From CAYYJR01 sp964472305 (GTDB lineage Bacteria > Armatimonadota > Hebobacteria > CAIYQO01), in contig CAYYJR010000001.1 in assembly GCA_964472305.1 (NCBI GenBank), forward strand, positions 186,001 to 250,000: a stretch of DNA of 64,000 nucleotides, in the 5' to 3' direction. Numbering within the stretch: position 1 is the first letter of the stretch; every line of letters begins with the position of its first letter. The translations under genes were made by a program, and so were the position numbers. The notes beneath the pieces were generated by a model. That model saw only the letters and a program-made list of their open reading frames with translations, was not told the origin of the DNA and did no database searches. This document shows positions 37,960 through 47,256 of this stretch, in pieces.

Positions 37960-39030
37960 ATGGTGGTATTGCTTGTGATGCTCTGCGTTACAGCTCGCGC
38001 GGAGTGGCCGTCGTTTCGCGGCAATTCGCAGATGACCGGGACGGCGCCGGCGTTGCTGCCGCCGTTGAAGCTGTTGTGGACGCATGAGGCCGGTTCGGCG
38101 GTGGCATCGACGGCGGCTATCGTCGGCAATACCGTCTTCCTGGGCACGCAGAAAGGCGAGTTGCTGGCGTTGCGGTTGGCGGACGGCACGCGCAAGTGGC
38201 GATTTGCCACCGGGGCGCCGGTGAGTGCCTCGCCGTGCGTGATGGGCGGCGCGGTATTCATCGGCGACGAGGACGGCGCTTTTTACGCGGTGAGCGCGGT
38301 CACCGGCAAACTGTTATGGAAGTTCACGGCTGAAAGCAAGATCATCTCCTCCGCTGCCGCGGCACCGGGGGTGGTGCTGTTCGGCGCGTATGACAATACT
38401 CTCTATTGCCTGCGCGCCGGCACCGGCAAGCTGCAGTGGAAGTTCAAGGCGGAGGCGCAGGTGCACTGTTCGCCGTGCGTGGTCGGCGGGCTGGTGATGA
38501 TCGCCGGCTGCGACGGCCGCGTGCGCGTCATCGACCTGCGTACCGGCAAGCAGTGCGCGGCCGCGTCGGTGGAAGCCAACTTTGCCGCCGCTCCCGCCTT
38601 CAGCAAGGGCAGCGTCTTTGTCGGCTCGCTGAACGGCGACTACCTGGCCGTGCAGGTGAAGAACGGCAAAGTGGCATGGAAGATCACCGAGGAGCAGGAC
38701 GGCGGTTCGTGCTACGCCACTGCCGCCATTAGCGGCGATGCGGTGGTCTTCGCCTCACGCGCGGAAAAGGTCTTCCGCGTCGATCGCGCCACCGGAAAAA
38801 AACGCTGGAGCTTCTCGGCGAAAAGCGGTATCGATTCCTCACCCGTCATCGCCGGCGGCACGGTCTACGTAGGCAGCGATGACGGCTTGCTCTACGGACT
38901 TGATCTGCAAACCGGTAAAAAAAGCTGGCAATTCAATGCTGGCGCGGAGATCAAAGCCTCCCCCGCCATCGCGAATGGACGCCTGGTCATCGGCAGCGGC
39001 GACGGCGCGGTGTATTGCTTCGGGAAGTGA
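37960..39030 (+). CDS. Exported PQQ-like beta-propeller protein
   Basis: From ATG 37960 the 356-residue product has a signal peptide (MVVLLVMLCVTARA) and a PQQ/BamB-type propeller of seven to eight blades (WPSFRGNSQMTG opening, ADGTRKWRF, VTGKLLWKF, GTGKLQWKF, ATGKKRWSF, QTGKKSWQF). All blades keep the G-x-x-x-W strand; no enzyme motif is seen. The longer frame from 37846 runs through the 12-bp inverted repeat and puts 38 polar residues before the signal peptide, so the later start is preferred, though its ribosome binding site is weak. It is the fourth propeller of the window. Confidence 0.78.
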   Translation: MVVLLVMLCVTARAEWPSFRGNSQMTGTAPALLPPLKLLWTHEAGSAVASTAAIVGNTVFLGTQKGELLALRLADGTRKWRFATGAPVSASPCVMGGAVFIGDEDGAFYAVSAVTGKLLWKFTAESKIISSAAAAPGVVLFGAYDNTLYCLRAGTGKLQWKFKAEAQVHCSPCVVGGLVMIAGCDGRVRVIDLRTGKQCAAASVEANFAAAPAFSKGSVFVGSLNGDYLAVQVKNGKVAWKITEEQDGGSCYATAAISGDAVVFASRAEKVFRVDRATGKKRWSFSAKSGIDSSPVIAGGTVYVGSDDGLLYGLDLQTGKKSWQFNAGAEIKASPAIANGRLVIGSGDGAVYCFGK

Positions 39031-39179
39031 TGGTCGCTACGGCTTCCGCTCCCGGTACCGTGGCTGTCGCGAAACCATCTCGGACGCCCATCGTAGTTCC
39101 CGCAGATCATCCTGCCCGACTCGCCACCGATGGGGGCCAGCTCGATCGAAACGGGTGGCGGCAGCGATTGCCCCGGGAA

Positions 39180-39551
39180 TTACAGCGCGAGTCCAAGCAT
39201 GATGGTGAGGTGTATGAGCGCGATGACGCCCATGAGCAGGATGCCGCCCCACAGAATGAGTTGTGCCAGGCGAGGTTCGCGGCGACTGATGAAGAGAATG
39301 GACAGGCCGAAGATGACAACCAGCAGGATTTTATACACGAACATGCCGGGGATGCCGTACACGCGCAACACATAATTCGCCAGCGCGTTACCTTCTTTGA
39401 CGCCGTTCAACAGCAGTTTATAGGTGGCCAGCAAGTCGGCGGTGGAGAGAAGGACGAAGGTGGTGTAGAGCAGTCCGACGGATTGCCCGGTGAACCAATC
39501 CGACCAGAAGTAGCGGGTGGCGTGCAACTCCGGTTCTTGCTCCGAGAACAT
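39180..39551 (-). CDS. Small membrane protein (DUF5658-like)
   Basis: The 123-residue protein has three to four membrane helices. STADLLATYKLLLNGVKEGNALANYVL matches the pattern of DUF5658-type proteins (an acidic residue in helix 1, then G-x-x-E-x-N), whose function is unknown. ATG at 39551 has GGAGG at good spacing; the 17 extra upstream residues are unsupported. Confidence 0.65.
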   Translation of the reverse strand: MFSEQEPELHATRYFWSDWFTGQSVGLLYTTFVLLSTADLLATYKLLLNGVKEGNALANYVLRVYGIPGMFVYKILLVVIFGLSILFISRREPRLAQLILWGGILLMGVIALIHLTIMLGLAL

Positions 39552-39618
39552 GGGGTATCCTCCCGCGCGGCCCCGGACGGCACCCTCGAAGCCGCATCGC
39601 ATGCATGGGACGGCGGTG

Positions 39619-39816
39619 TTACACCGTTTCGAAAGTACTCATTTTCGCCAGGTTCACGGTGGTCAGGTTGACGACCTCGGCGGTCGTCGTCATGCGCTGT
39701 GTCGCATATTTACGGTTCATTTGCGGGCGCACCATCCACATCGGTTGCGGCGTCAGTTCTTCCACCAGTTCATTTAAATCGGTGATTAACGAGACAGTCT
39801 GCGGGCGGTATTTCAC
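39619..39816 (-). CDS. Small protein of unknown function
   Basis: The 65-residue product begins at GTG 39816, six nt after GGAGGAG, and reads as ordinary protein: an acidic helix (DLNELVEELTP) followed by a basic and Thr/Val-rich segment (TTTAEVVNLTTVNLA). No cysteine, signal or membrane segment. It precedes the DUF5658-like gene on the same strand, 67 nt away. I recognise no family. Confidence 0.5.
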   Translation of the reverse strand: MKYRPQTVSLITDLNELVEELTPQPMWMVRPQMNRKYATQRMTTTAEVVNLTTVNLAKMSTFETV

Positions 39817-39949
39817 AGGGTGCTCCTCCGGATGTGTCATCCGAAACTCAGTATAGAATGTTTCCCGCTCTGAGGCAAGCGAATTTCGCGGTGCGGTGTC
39901 GTTGTTCGCGTGTGTGAAAAATGCAGATGCGCAATCAGCCTTCAGGGTT

Positions 39950-41404
39950 TCACTGCACTTGCATCGCCAGCCATTCGTCCCAGTGGGTTTGTTTTGCGAG
40001 CGCGAGCGGCACGTAGAGCGAGGCGTCGCGAGCATATTGTGTGGGGGTGGGTATGAAGATGCTGATGCCGTGAGCATTGGGGTGGGCGTCGCCGTGATAT
40101 GCGGCAATCACTGCGGAGTCGATGGCTGCCAACAGGCTGTCCGCGGCGGCGCGCACATCGGCGCGGGAGGTGTTGGCTTTCACCAGTTGCGCGTAGTGGT
40201 ACAGGTCCTTGTATTCAGGGTAGGCGAAATGTTCCGCGCCGGTGCGAGCGGCGGCATATTGCGCCGCCTGCGTGGAGGACGTCGCAATGAGGGTATCGGC
40301 GAAGGCGCTTAGTGCGGTGGCTAGCGCGGGCAGTTGCGCCGTGTCGAGCACCGAGTGGGTGATATTGGATCCGGCACCGTAATACGCCAGCGTGTCGCGC
40401 GCCATGGCATCGGCAAGTGTGCGTGCCGTCATTTGCGGATTGGTGACCAGATCGGCCAGCCAGGTCTGGTAGGGATACCCCGCGCCGGGCGGACTCTCCT
40501 CCGAACCGACGACCAAACCGCAGGAAGCACGCATCTCGTAGGCGATCTCCAACATTTGCATCAATGAAGAATCGAACGAGACAATATCCAACGGCGGCGA
40601 GGCGGCCAGCGCGGCAGGCAGCTCGGGGGTGCGGATGTAGGTGCCGGAGGTATCGTCGAACGATACCGCGCGGGAAGAGGCGTCCGCCGCGCGCGACCGC
40701 CAGCCGGAGCCGTGGTTCCAGACCACCACCAGATACTGCTGCGCCGGGTAGCGCGCCTTGCCCCAGCGGATGAAATCCTGTAGCGTTTCCGGCTGTCCCA
40801 TATCCACTTCGCCCATCTCCTGCAGGACGGGCGAGGTCATGAGGTTGAGATCGTCGTCATGCTCGATTTTGAAGCGTCGGGTGCCGGTCCAGTTGCCGTT
40901 GGTGGCATCGAAGCCGGGTGCGCGATCCATTTGCACCGCCACCGTCACCGCGTCGGATGCGGGCACGGACTCCATCTCGTTTACATCCTCGACGCCGAAG
41001 CCTTCCAGGTCGTTGTCGGCATTCATGAAGACCAGCACCGTCCACCGGCGCGATGGCGCAAGCGTGTCGTCCACAGTGGTGGTCGCGCCTTTTTTTACAG
41101 TGATCGACAGCGTGAGGGATTGGAATCCTGCCAGGGTCGCGGTCAGCACGCATGTACCGGTGGGCACGCGTTCGAGGGTAAAGTAACCGTTGGCATCGGT
41201 GAGCGCGCGCCGCTTGGTGCCGGCGATCGTCACCTCGGCATTGGCCGCCGGCAGGGTGCCGGATCGCTCGAGGGTCAGGGCAGCCTGCGGTGAGATGAAG
41301 ATATAGCCAACCACGCGGCCCGTGGGGGACGCCTGATCCTGGCATCCGGCCAGCAGCAGTGCGGCCAGGCACGCCAGGCAGATAAACACTCGCGGCAATG
41401 ACAT
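39950..41404 (-). CDS. Clostripain-family (C11) lipoprotein with catalytic Cys replaced by Ser
   Basis: The 484-residue protein has a lipobox ending at Cys21 (LLLAGC), a carboxypeptidase-regulatory-like Ig domain (about 52-110; DANGYFTLERVPTG), and a C11 peptidase domain (120-484) with the His motif VVWNHGSGW (His231). The residue that should be the nucleophile, in the family motif DACLM, is Ser280 (FDSSLMQMLE). It is therefore probably inactive, or a serine variant, and may act as a pseudoprotease partner of the intact neighbour. ATG at 41404 follows GAGG. It lies 75 nt downstream of the paralogue on the same strand. Confidence 0.85.
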   Translation of the reverse strand: MSLPRVFICLACLAALLLAGCQDQASPTGRVVGYIFISPQAALTLERSGTLPAANAEVTIAGTKRRALTDANGYFTLERVPTGTCVLTATLAGFQSLTLSITVKKGATTTVDDTLAPSRRWTVLVFMNADNDLEGFGVEDVNEMESVPASDAVTVAVQMDRAPGFDATNGNWTGTRRFKIEHDDDLNLMTSPVLQEMGEVDMGQPETLQDFIRWGKARYPAQQYLVVVWNHGSGWRSRAADASSRAVSFDDTSGTYIRTPELPAALAASPPLDIVSFDSSLMQMLEIAYEMRASCGLVVGSEESPPGAGYPYQTWLADLVTNPQMTARTLADAMARDTLAYYGAGSNITHSVLDTAQLPALATALSAFADTLIATSSTQAAQYAAARTGAEHFAYPEYKDLYHYAQLVKANTSRADVRAAADSLLAAIDSAVIAAYHGDAHPNAHGISIFIPTPTQYARDASLYVPLALAKQTHWDEWLAMQVQ

Positions 41405-41479
41405 CAGCACACCTCTCGCGTTGACGCTGTCTTTTGTATACCCGTCGGCGCCGACCACTATGCGGGAGCAACGGGTTGG

Positions 41480-43018
41480 CTACTGCGCCTGCGTGGCCAG
41501 CCAGTCATCCCAGGTGGTGTCTTTGCTCAGGGCGAGGATGCCGTAATTGCTCGCGGTGCCGGGCAGCGCGTAGTAATCCAGCGAGGGGAAGTAGATGCTG
41601 ATCCCATGCGCGCGGTTATAGTCGCCGCCGCTGTGTGAATTATCCAGCACCACACTGCTGATGGCACTGCTGAGCGCAGCGGTGTTGGCATCCAATGCCG
41701 TGTCGTTCACCTTGGCGTTGAGCTGCGCGGCGAAATCGGCGAGGTCGAGAATTGAGAGGGAGGCGCCGCCGAAATGCAGCGCGCGCTGTCGTGCGTAGGT
41801 GATTTCCGCGGCATATTTTGCTGCGTTGGCCGTCAATATGTTGGCAAGGTTTTGCGTGGCGGCGGCGACGGTCTCCACCCGCGTGAGGTCGATGACGGAG
41901 GAGGTCAAGTTCGCTGACTGATTGGGCAACAGACTCCAGCTCAGGTACACTTGCTGCGAGATATAGACCGCGATCTGCGCCGGGGTTTTCAGCAGCCATG
42001 CCGGTGAGTTGAGGGTGCGCAACACCGGTTCGTAATCGAAGCCGGGCAGCGGTGTTTCTTCCTCGGCGGCAACAAGGTAGTCCGCCGAATTGCGCAACTC
42101 ATAAGCTACCTCCAGCATTGCCATCAGGCAGGCATCGGTCGCCACGATGTCGATAGGGTCGCGTCCGGCGATGGCGGTGGGCAGATCGACATCACGGATG
42201 ATCGCGCCGCTGCTCGAATCATCCACGCAGATGGCGCGGGACATTGCCAGGGGCGTGCGTTTGTCCTGATAGGTATTCCATCCCGATCCATGATCCCAAA
42301 GCACCAGCAGGTAGTGCTCGGCGGGGGCATATTGCTGGCAGAAGTTAACGAAGTAATGCAATGTGTCGGGATCGCCGGTGTTCCGTTCACCGGTCTCCAG
42401 CGTGGTCGAGGTAATCGCGTCGGTCGTGTCGTGCTGCACCTGGTAAATCGTGGTGTTGTTGAGACCCGCTCGATCGAACAGTGCCAGCGTGCGCACGGCT
42501 GGCGGGTTGCCGCTGCCGTCATCTGCCGGGGTACCGCGCTCCATCTCGTTCAGGTCTGCCACCCCCCAGGGATCAAGGTCGTTATCGGCGGCCATGTAGA
42601 CCATCACCGTCCACTTGTGCTTGGCGGGGGTGATCAAGTCGGGGGGAGTGACGGTATTGGCGCCTTCGTTCACCGTGACGTTCAGCAAAAGGCGGGTATG
42701 CGCGGTGTATTCGATGCTGAGTTGTCGCGCGCCGCAGGGAATGTTGTCGATGTGGAAGAAACCGCCGGCGTCGCTGACGTCGGTGAGTGATGCATAACCG
42801 CGCACGCTGATATTGGCGCCGTCGATGGGCTGGCGCGTCGCCTCCGCCCGCCCGCTCACCATCAGGCTGCCCTTGGTCGTGCCTTCGTAGACGTATCCCT
42901 CGATGCTGCCGGTGATGCCGGAGGGAGGGGTGACGCGGTGCGCGCCGCCGCCACCGCCACAACCCATCAGGCATACGATCACTAACGTGGCAGCGAAGAC
43001 GTGGGACAGGCTACGCAT
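41480..43018 (-). CDS. Clostripain-family (C11) peptidase lipoprotein
   Basis: The 512-residue protein has a lipobox at Cys20 (CLMGC, followed by five Gly), an Ig-like regulatory domain (about 65-120) and a C11 peptidase domain with both catalytic residues: His243 in LWDHGSGW and Cys297 in TDACLMAMLEVAYEL. C11 peptidases cut after Arg or Lys and are usually calcium-activated and secreted. Being a lipoprotein it should act at the cell envelope. GAGGGG stands upstream of the ATG. It is first in a two-gene unit with its Cys-to-Ser paralogue. Confidence 0.9.
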   Translation of the reverse strand: MRSLSHVFAATLVIVCLMGCGGGGGAHRVTPPSGITGSIEGYVYEGTTKGSLMVSGRAEATRQPIDGANISVRGYASLTDVSDAGGFFHIDNIPCGARQLSIEYTAHTRLLLNVTVNEGANTVTPPDLITPAKHKWTVMVYMAADNDLDPWGVADLNEMERGTPADDGSGNPPAVRTLALFDRAGLNNTTIYQVQHDTTDAITSTTLETGERNTGDPDTLHYFVNFCQQYAPAEHYLLVLWDHGSGWNTYQDKRTPLAMSRAICVDDSSSGAIIRDVDLPTAIAGRDPIDIVATDACLMAMLEVAYELRNSADYLVAAEEETPLPGFDYEPVLRTLNSPAWLLKTPAQIAVYISQQVYLSWSLLPNQSANLTSSVIDLTRVETVAAATQNLANILTANAAKYAAEITYARQRALHFGGASLSILDLADFAAQLNAKVNDTALDANTAALSSAISSVVLDNSHSGGDYNRAHGISIYFPSLDYYALPGTASNYGILALSKDTTWDDWLATQAQ

Positions 43019-43097
43019 GGAATTCCCCTCGTTCGAACAAGTTACGGTAGGACGCAGGACGTCCCAATCTTAGTTATGATACCCCGGAAAGAGGCTG

Positions 43098-43961
43098 TTA
43101 ATCACGCGATAATATTGCTATGACGTGTCGTGGGATGCCGGCATAATCCGCGATGATGTGCACCTCGCGCCAGCCTGCCGACCGCAGCACCGCGGCCACC
43201 GTCTCCGCCTGACCCTGGCCCACCTCCAAGCCCAGGAATCCGCCGGGCACCAGCCGTGATGGCGCATCGTGAATCAGCCGTCGAATCAGCACCAGGCCGT
43301 CCTCGCCCCCCCGCAGTGCCAGCGCCGGCTCATAGTTCCGCACCTCGGGCATCAATCCGGCATACTCCTCGTCGGTGATGTAGGGCAGGTTGGCGACGAT
43401 TGCGTCGAGCAGTGGCAGACCGGCAACCCGGAGAGGGTGCAACAGGTCGCCGGCGAGAAAGGTAACACGGTCGCTGACGCCATGACGTACGGCATTGGCG
43501 CGAGCGACCTCCAGCGCGCCGGGCGACAGATCGACGGCGATCACGCGCAATGCGGGTTGCTCGGCGGCCAGCGTGACGGCAATCGCTCCACTGCCGGCGC
43601 CGATGTCGGCGACGGTTGTCGCGTGGTGCGCGCGCGTCCACGCCAGTACCGCCTCTACCAGCAACTCGGTTTCCGGGCGCGGAACCAGCACGTCGGGCGA
43701 GACGTGAAACGTCCGACCGTAAAATTCCCATTCCGCCTGCAGGTAAGCCAATGGTTCTCGGCGCGAGCGGCGCGCGCACAACGCGTGGAACCGCGTTGCC
43801 TCCTCCGCGGTTAACACGCGTTCCGGATGCGCCCACAACCAGCCGCGCGTCACCCCTAGCGCGTGCGCCAGCAGCACCTCGGCGTCGAGCCGCGGCGTGT
43901 CGATTTCCACCGCCGCCAGGCGCGGAATCATCTCGGCCAGGATGTCGCGTACGGTTGCCAT
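43098..43961 (-). CDS. prmC: Release factor glutamine methyltransferase PrmC
   Basis: The 287-residue protein has the PrmC N-terminal helical domain (1-75; DTPRLDAEVLLAHALG), PRPETELLVE, the SAM motif VADIGAGSGAIAVTLA, and the catalytic motif as NLPYI rather than NPPYI; the NLPY variant also occurs in other bacterial groups. It methylates the GGQ glutamine of peptide-chain release factors. prfA, its usual neighbour, is not present. Confidence 0.93.
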   Translation of the reverse strand: MATVRDILAEMIPRLAAVEIDTPRLDAEVLLAHALGVTRGWLWAHPERVLTAEEATRFHALCARRSRREPLAYLQAEWEFYGRTFHVSPDVLVPRPETELLVEAVLAWTRAHHATTVADIGAGSGAIAVTLAAEQPALRVIAVDLSPGALEVARANAVRHGVSDRVTFLAGDLLHPLRVAGLPLLDAIVANLPYITDEEYAGLMPEVRNYEPALALRGGEDGLVLIRRLIHDAPSRLVPGGFLGLEVGQGQAETVAAVLRSAGWREVHIIADYAGIPRHVIAILSRD

Positions 43962-44015
43962 GCGCCCCTTTCATCCGGTGCTATCGCGTCATCATACCGG
44001 ATTGCCGGGGCATCA

Positions 44016-45344
44016 TCAATCCTTGCGCACAATCAAGCCAGTCAGGCGAACCGGTTCGGCACTGCCGCCGATGTTCAACCGCAAGTCGTAGCCGTCCTGA
44101 TTGGCACACAGCGCATCAGGCAGGCGGATAGTATAGGTATAAAGGGTCTCCGGCCCAACCTCGATGTACTGCCAGCGTGAATAACGCATGCCCGACGGTG
44201 ATTCGTAATAGAAGTCGAATCCGGTGCGAAGCGGTTGGGTGACGCCGTAAACACGCACCGTCACCGTGACGGGACGGCGTTCCAGATTGAGAAAGAGAAA
44301 TCCGTCCGGCAGATCAAAGTGTACCCAGGGCGCCTCATCGCGTGACGCGACGAGAAGGGGCGGATAATATCGCGTGTCGAGACCGAAACGTCCGAACGGC
44401 AGCGCGGGCAGCGCGCGGATGGCGGCTGGATCGGCGCCGGTGGCATCCAGGGCTACACTGTCACTCACCACCGGCACGGCGGGCGGGTCGCTGACGAGGG
44501 CGTCCGGCAACCGCGCCGCCTGGCGCAACAGATCGGCGAGGTGGGACGCATTCCCGCGTGGCGCGACCAGGCAGAGGGTGTCGCACCCGGCCTGCAGCGC
44601 CGCCAACATAGCGGCAAGGCATTCCGCGGGGCGTGTATCAGTCAGCGGGATTTCCGCCCACAGCGCCGGCGCGTCCATCGGCGGCAACAGTCGCGTACGG
44701 AGCGCCTGAACCCGCCGGCGGAACTCGCCGGACGATGGCGCGGAATGCACCGGCGCCAGCAACAGGATGTCCGGACGTTCCGCCCCTCGCGCCACGGCGA
44801 GGTACCCGCTGAGCCACCCCAGACTCACGTCACCCGGCTCAGCGGCGATCACTCGCAGCGACGGCTGCACCGCGTGCACCGCGGCCGCCGCTGTGCGATA
44901 GAGCGCGTAGGCCTGCGCCGGATAGGCCAGCAATGTGCTCGGTGTTGGGCGTTCCCATAACTGGTAGGCGGCAATTCGCCCGCGATATCGTGCGGCAATC
45001 CGGGTCACGTATGCGCGCAGCGCACCGGCGGACGGGCAGGCGCGCCCGGCTTCCACCGCTGTCAAACGGCGTACGCCGTGCGCCGCCCACGGCGGCGTCG
45101 GGCCAAACACCAGCACGACCTGCAACGCCTGACGTTGCGCCGTCGCGATCTGCGTGTCGAGCCAGTCGAAGCGCCAGCGCTGGGCGGTGGGCTGCACGCG
45201 CGGCCATTCAGCGCGGATACGCACCTGTCGCGCCCCAGCCATCCGCGCCGCGGGCCAGGCCGCCGGCGGTGCCTCCACTCCCAGGCGGTGCGCCTCCGTT
45301 CGCATCACCAGCGCCAGTACCAACACATACAGCAGACTGCGCAT
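44016..45344 (-). CDS. Paralogue of the glycosidase-like protein with degenerate active site
   Basis: The 442-residue protein has a signal peptide (1-18), a GH-A-like barrel (about 35-310; VRIRAEWPRVQP, then AAYQLWERPTPS) and the same C-terminal beta domain as the protein at 512-2176 (YDLRLNIGGSAEPV). The canonical W-N-E-P becomes W130-E131-R132-P133, again with Arg at the acid/base position. Two independent copies with the same substitution argue for selection, not decay. Prior GGGGTG suits the ATG start. It lies just upstream of prmC on the same strand. Confidence 0.6.
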   Translation of the reverse strand: MRSLLYVLVLALVMRTEAHRLGVEAPPAAWPAARMAGARQVRIRAEWPRVQPTAQRWRFDWLDTQIATAQRQALQVVLVFGPTPPWAAHGVRRLTAVEAGRACPSAGALRAYVTRIAARYRGRIAAYQLWERPTPSTLLAYPAQAYALYRTAAAAVHAVQPSLRVIAAEPGDVSLGWLSGYLAVARGAERPDILLLAPVHSAPSSGEFRRRVQALRTRLLPPMDAPALWAEIPLTDTRPAECLAAMLAALQAGCDTLCLVAPRGNASHLADLLRQAARLPDALVSDPPAVPVVSDSVALDATGADPAAIRALPALPFGRFGLDTRYYPPLLVASRDEAPWVHFDLPDGFLFLNLERRPVTVTVRVYGVTQPLRTGFDFYYESPSGMRYSRWQYIEVGPETLYTYTIRLPDALCANQDGYDLRLNIGGSAEPVRLTGLIVRKD

Positions 45345-45457
45345 TGTTCACCCCATTCCGCATCGTCCGGCAAGGCAAACGCGGGGAAGGCGCGGAGATC
45401 GATCCATCCGTGCCACCGGGGTGGCGCGAGGGTGTCGGGTAAACTGAAGCACAGTTG

Positions 45458-45487
45458 TTGACAGGGCGACAGTGGTTCTGCTATAGT
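45458..45487 (+). promoter_or_regulatory. Sigma-70 promoter of rplU-rpmA
   Basis: TTGACA at 45458-45463 and TATAGT at 45482-45487 with an 18-nt spacer, about 48 nt ahead of the rplU start; the best promoter match in the window. Confidence 0.75.
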
Positions 45488-45535
45488 ATTCGCCGTTGTC
45501 TGTGTGGATACGTCCGCGCGTTTAAGGAGACTCAC

Positions 45536-45850
45536 ATGTACGCAATTGTGGAGACCGGCGGGAAGCAATATCGCGTCAGCCTGGGCGATACGTTCCGAGT
45601 CGAAAAGTTGCCCGTTGATCTCGGCGGCACGGTGGAACTGGATCGCGTGTTGATGATCGCGGAAGATGAGAACCTCACCATCGGCACCCCGATAGTGACG
45701 GGCGCCCGCGTCCTGTGCACCGTTCTTGAGCAGGACCGCGCCAAGAAGGTCATCGCCTTCCGGTATAAAGCCAAGAAGAACGTTCGCGTGAAGCGCGGGC
45801 ACCGGCAGTATTTCACCCGCCTGCGGGTGGACAGTATCGAAACGGCATAA
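45536..45850 (+). CDS. rplU: 50S ribosomal protein L21
   Basis: The 104-residue protein is a standard L21 (MYAIVETGGKQYRVSLGD at the start, KGHRQ-like RGHRQYFTRLRV near the end), binding 23S rRNA in the large subunit. ATG at 45536 follows GGAG; the longer frame is spurious. It is followed by rpmA after 21 nt, the usual order, under the promoter at 45458. Confidence 0.98.
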   Translation: MYAIVETGGKQYRVSLGDTFRVEKLPVDLGGTVELDRVLMIAEDENLTIGTPIVTGARVLCTVLEQDRAKKVIAFRYKAKKNVRVKRGHRQYFTRLRVDSIETA

Positions 45851-45871
45851 GCGCACGAAGGGAGTACTGCG

Positions 45872-46132
45872 ATGGCACATAAAAAAGGTATGGGAAGTTC
45901 GCGCAACGGTCGAGATAGCCAGCCGAAATATCGCGGCGTCAAGGCGTTCGACGGCCAGTTGCTCAGCGCCGGCAGCATTATCGTGCGCCAGTGCGGCACG
46001 CGCATTCATCCCGGCGAGAACGTCGGGCTGGGCCGCGATTTCACCATCTTCGCCCTTGTCGAAGGCACGGTGAAGTTCGGCTGGGCACGCAAAGGTAAAA
46101 AGAACGTATCGGTCGTCCCGCTCGAGGTCTGA
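45872..46132 (+). CDS. rpmA: 50S ribosomal protein L27
   Basis: The 86-residue protein is a complete L27 (MAHKKGMGSSRNGRDS; the mature N terminus reaches the peptidyl-transferase centre). There is no cleavable Firmicutes-type N-terminal extension. Behind rplU and before a strong terminator-like hairpin; the commonly adjacent obgE is not here. Confidence 0.98.
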   Translation: MAHKKGMGSSRNGRDSQPKYRGVKAFDGQLLSAGSIIVRQCGTRIHPGENVGLGRDFTIFALVEGTVKFGWARKGKKNVSVVPLEV

Positions 46133-46156
46133 TCGTCGCGTCATCTGACTTATCGC

Positions 46157-46189
46157 ACACCCCCCGCGGGCATTTGCCGCGGGGGGTGT
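46157..46189 (+). terminator. Terminator-like hairpin after rpmA
   Basis: A perfect 13-bp GC-rich stem (46157-46169 with 46177-46189) and a 7-nt loop, ending in TGTTGT. The U-tract is short, but the position right after the ribosomal operon fits termination. Confidence 0.75.
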
Positions 46190-46301
46190 TGTCGCTACCG
46201 TCCCCGTATGGATGATATCGCGCGCATACAGCGATTTGTCATGCGCGCCGCGGGGAAAGATCTAGACAATGCAATCGTAGTCCGATAGGATTGACACCGG
46301 T

Positions 46302-47114
46302 ATGGCTGTTCCACAACCGTCGTGGTCACGAGGTCGAGAGTTCTTTCGGGATATGCCCGTCACCAAGATGCTGGTCGTGTTGCTGGTGTTCAGCTTTCTG
46401 GTCAGCATCGCGGCGCAGTGGGTGATGTTTTTCCTCGCATTCATTCCGCAATCGTTCCCGCAGCAAATTACCGGACTGCTCACGTATCCGCTGGTCATTC
46501 ACGGTCCGGGCGATCTCATCAACCTGCTGTTCAGCGGGCTGATGATCTGGTGGTTCGGCGGTAGTCTGGAGCGCAGTTGGGGCATGCGCACCTACCTGCT
46601 GTTTCTGCTGGCGACGAATGCCTCCGCCGCCCTGGTCTGGCAAGCAGGATTCTGGCTGTTTTTTCACGAGTTCATGCCCGTCGCCGGTCCCTGGTTGATG
46701 GTCTCGAGCATGGTGGTGGCGTGGGCCTGGTTGAATCCCGAGGAGACGATTCTCCTCTGGTTCGTGCTGCCGGTGAAGGCGAAATGGATTGGCTGGCTTA
46801 CCCTCGCCATGCTCTATTTCCTTTTTCCCACCTCATATAGCATCCCCGGCGCCTATATTTTCCTGCTGGGCTTCTTCGCGCTGGGCGGCGCCGGCGCCGC
46901 ACTGGCGTATGTCCGCTGGCAAAAGCAGTGGGGCTGGGTGCCGCGCCCGGCACGCACGCAGCGCGCGAAACGCCCGCGCGTCATCCGCCACCCCGCCAGC
47001 ACCCCGTTCGGCGCCGTATTGCGCCGCTGGAACGAATGGCAGCGCCGCCGCCGCATCGCCCACCTGCAGCGCACCTTCGTCCTCGAAGATGACGAGCAAG
47101 GCCGGCGGGGGTAA
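46302..47114 (+). CDS. Rhomboid-like membrane protein without the catalytic Ser motif
   Basis: The 270-residue protein has about six helices and the rhomboid-like stretch DLINLLFSGLMIWWFGGSLE followed by RSWG, matching TM2 of rhomboids (H-x-x-x-N-x-x-x-L-x-x-FG-x-x-lE). The GxSG catalytic motif is absent; the corresponding segment reads PWLMVSSMVVAWAWLNPEE. It is therefore a pseudorhomboid-type scaffold rather than a protease. A basic, Arg-rich C-terminal tail (215-270) faces the cytoplasm. Function unknown. Confidence 0.6.
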   Translation: MAVPQPSWSRGREFFRDMPVTKMLVVLLVFSFLVSIAAQWVMFFLAFIPQSFPQQITGLLTYPLVIHGPGDLINLLFSGLMIWWFGGSLERSWGMRTYLLFLLATNASAALVWQAGFWLFFHEFMPVAGPWLMVSSMVVAWAWLNPEETILLWFVLPVKAKWIGWLTLAMLYFLFPTSYSIPGAYIFLLGFFALGGAGAALAYVRWQKQWGWVPRPARTQRAKRPRVIRHPASTPFGAVLRRWNEWQRRRRIAHLQRTFVLEDDEQGRRG

Positions 47115-47256
47115 GGCTCACGGATTGCGAGTCGTATCCGCTCGGTCAGCTTCATCTGCCGTGGGTAAAGTCACCACCGGAGACCCGCGGCGAGGATCGG
47201 CAGTATAAGGCGCAGGCGTTTCGACATTCGGGTTATGCGGGGGTCCGTCATGGCAG

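Noticed and set aside
43098..43961. Inactive PrmC because of NLPY in place of NPPY
   Set aside because: NLPY-type PrmC sequences occur elsewhere as the sole copy, so the change alone does not argue for loss of function.
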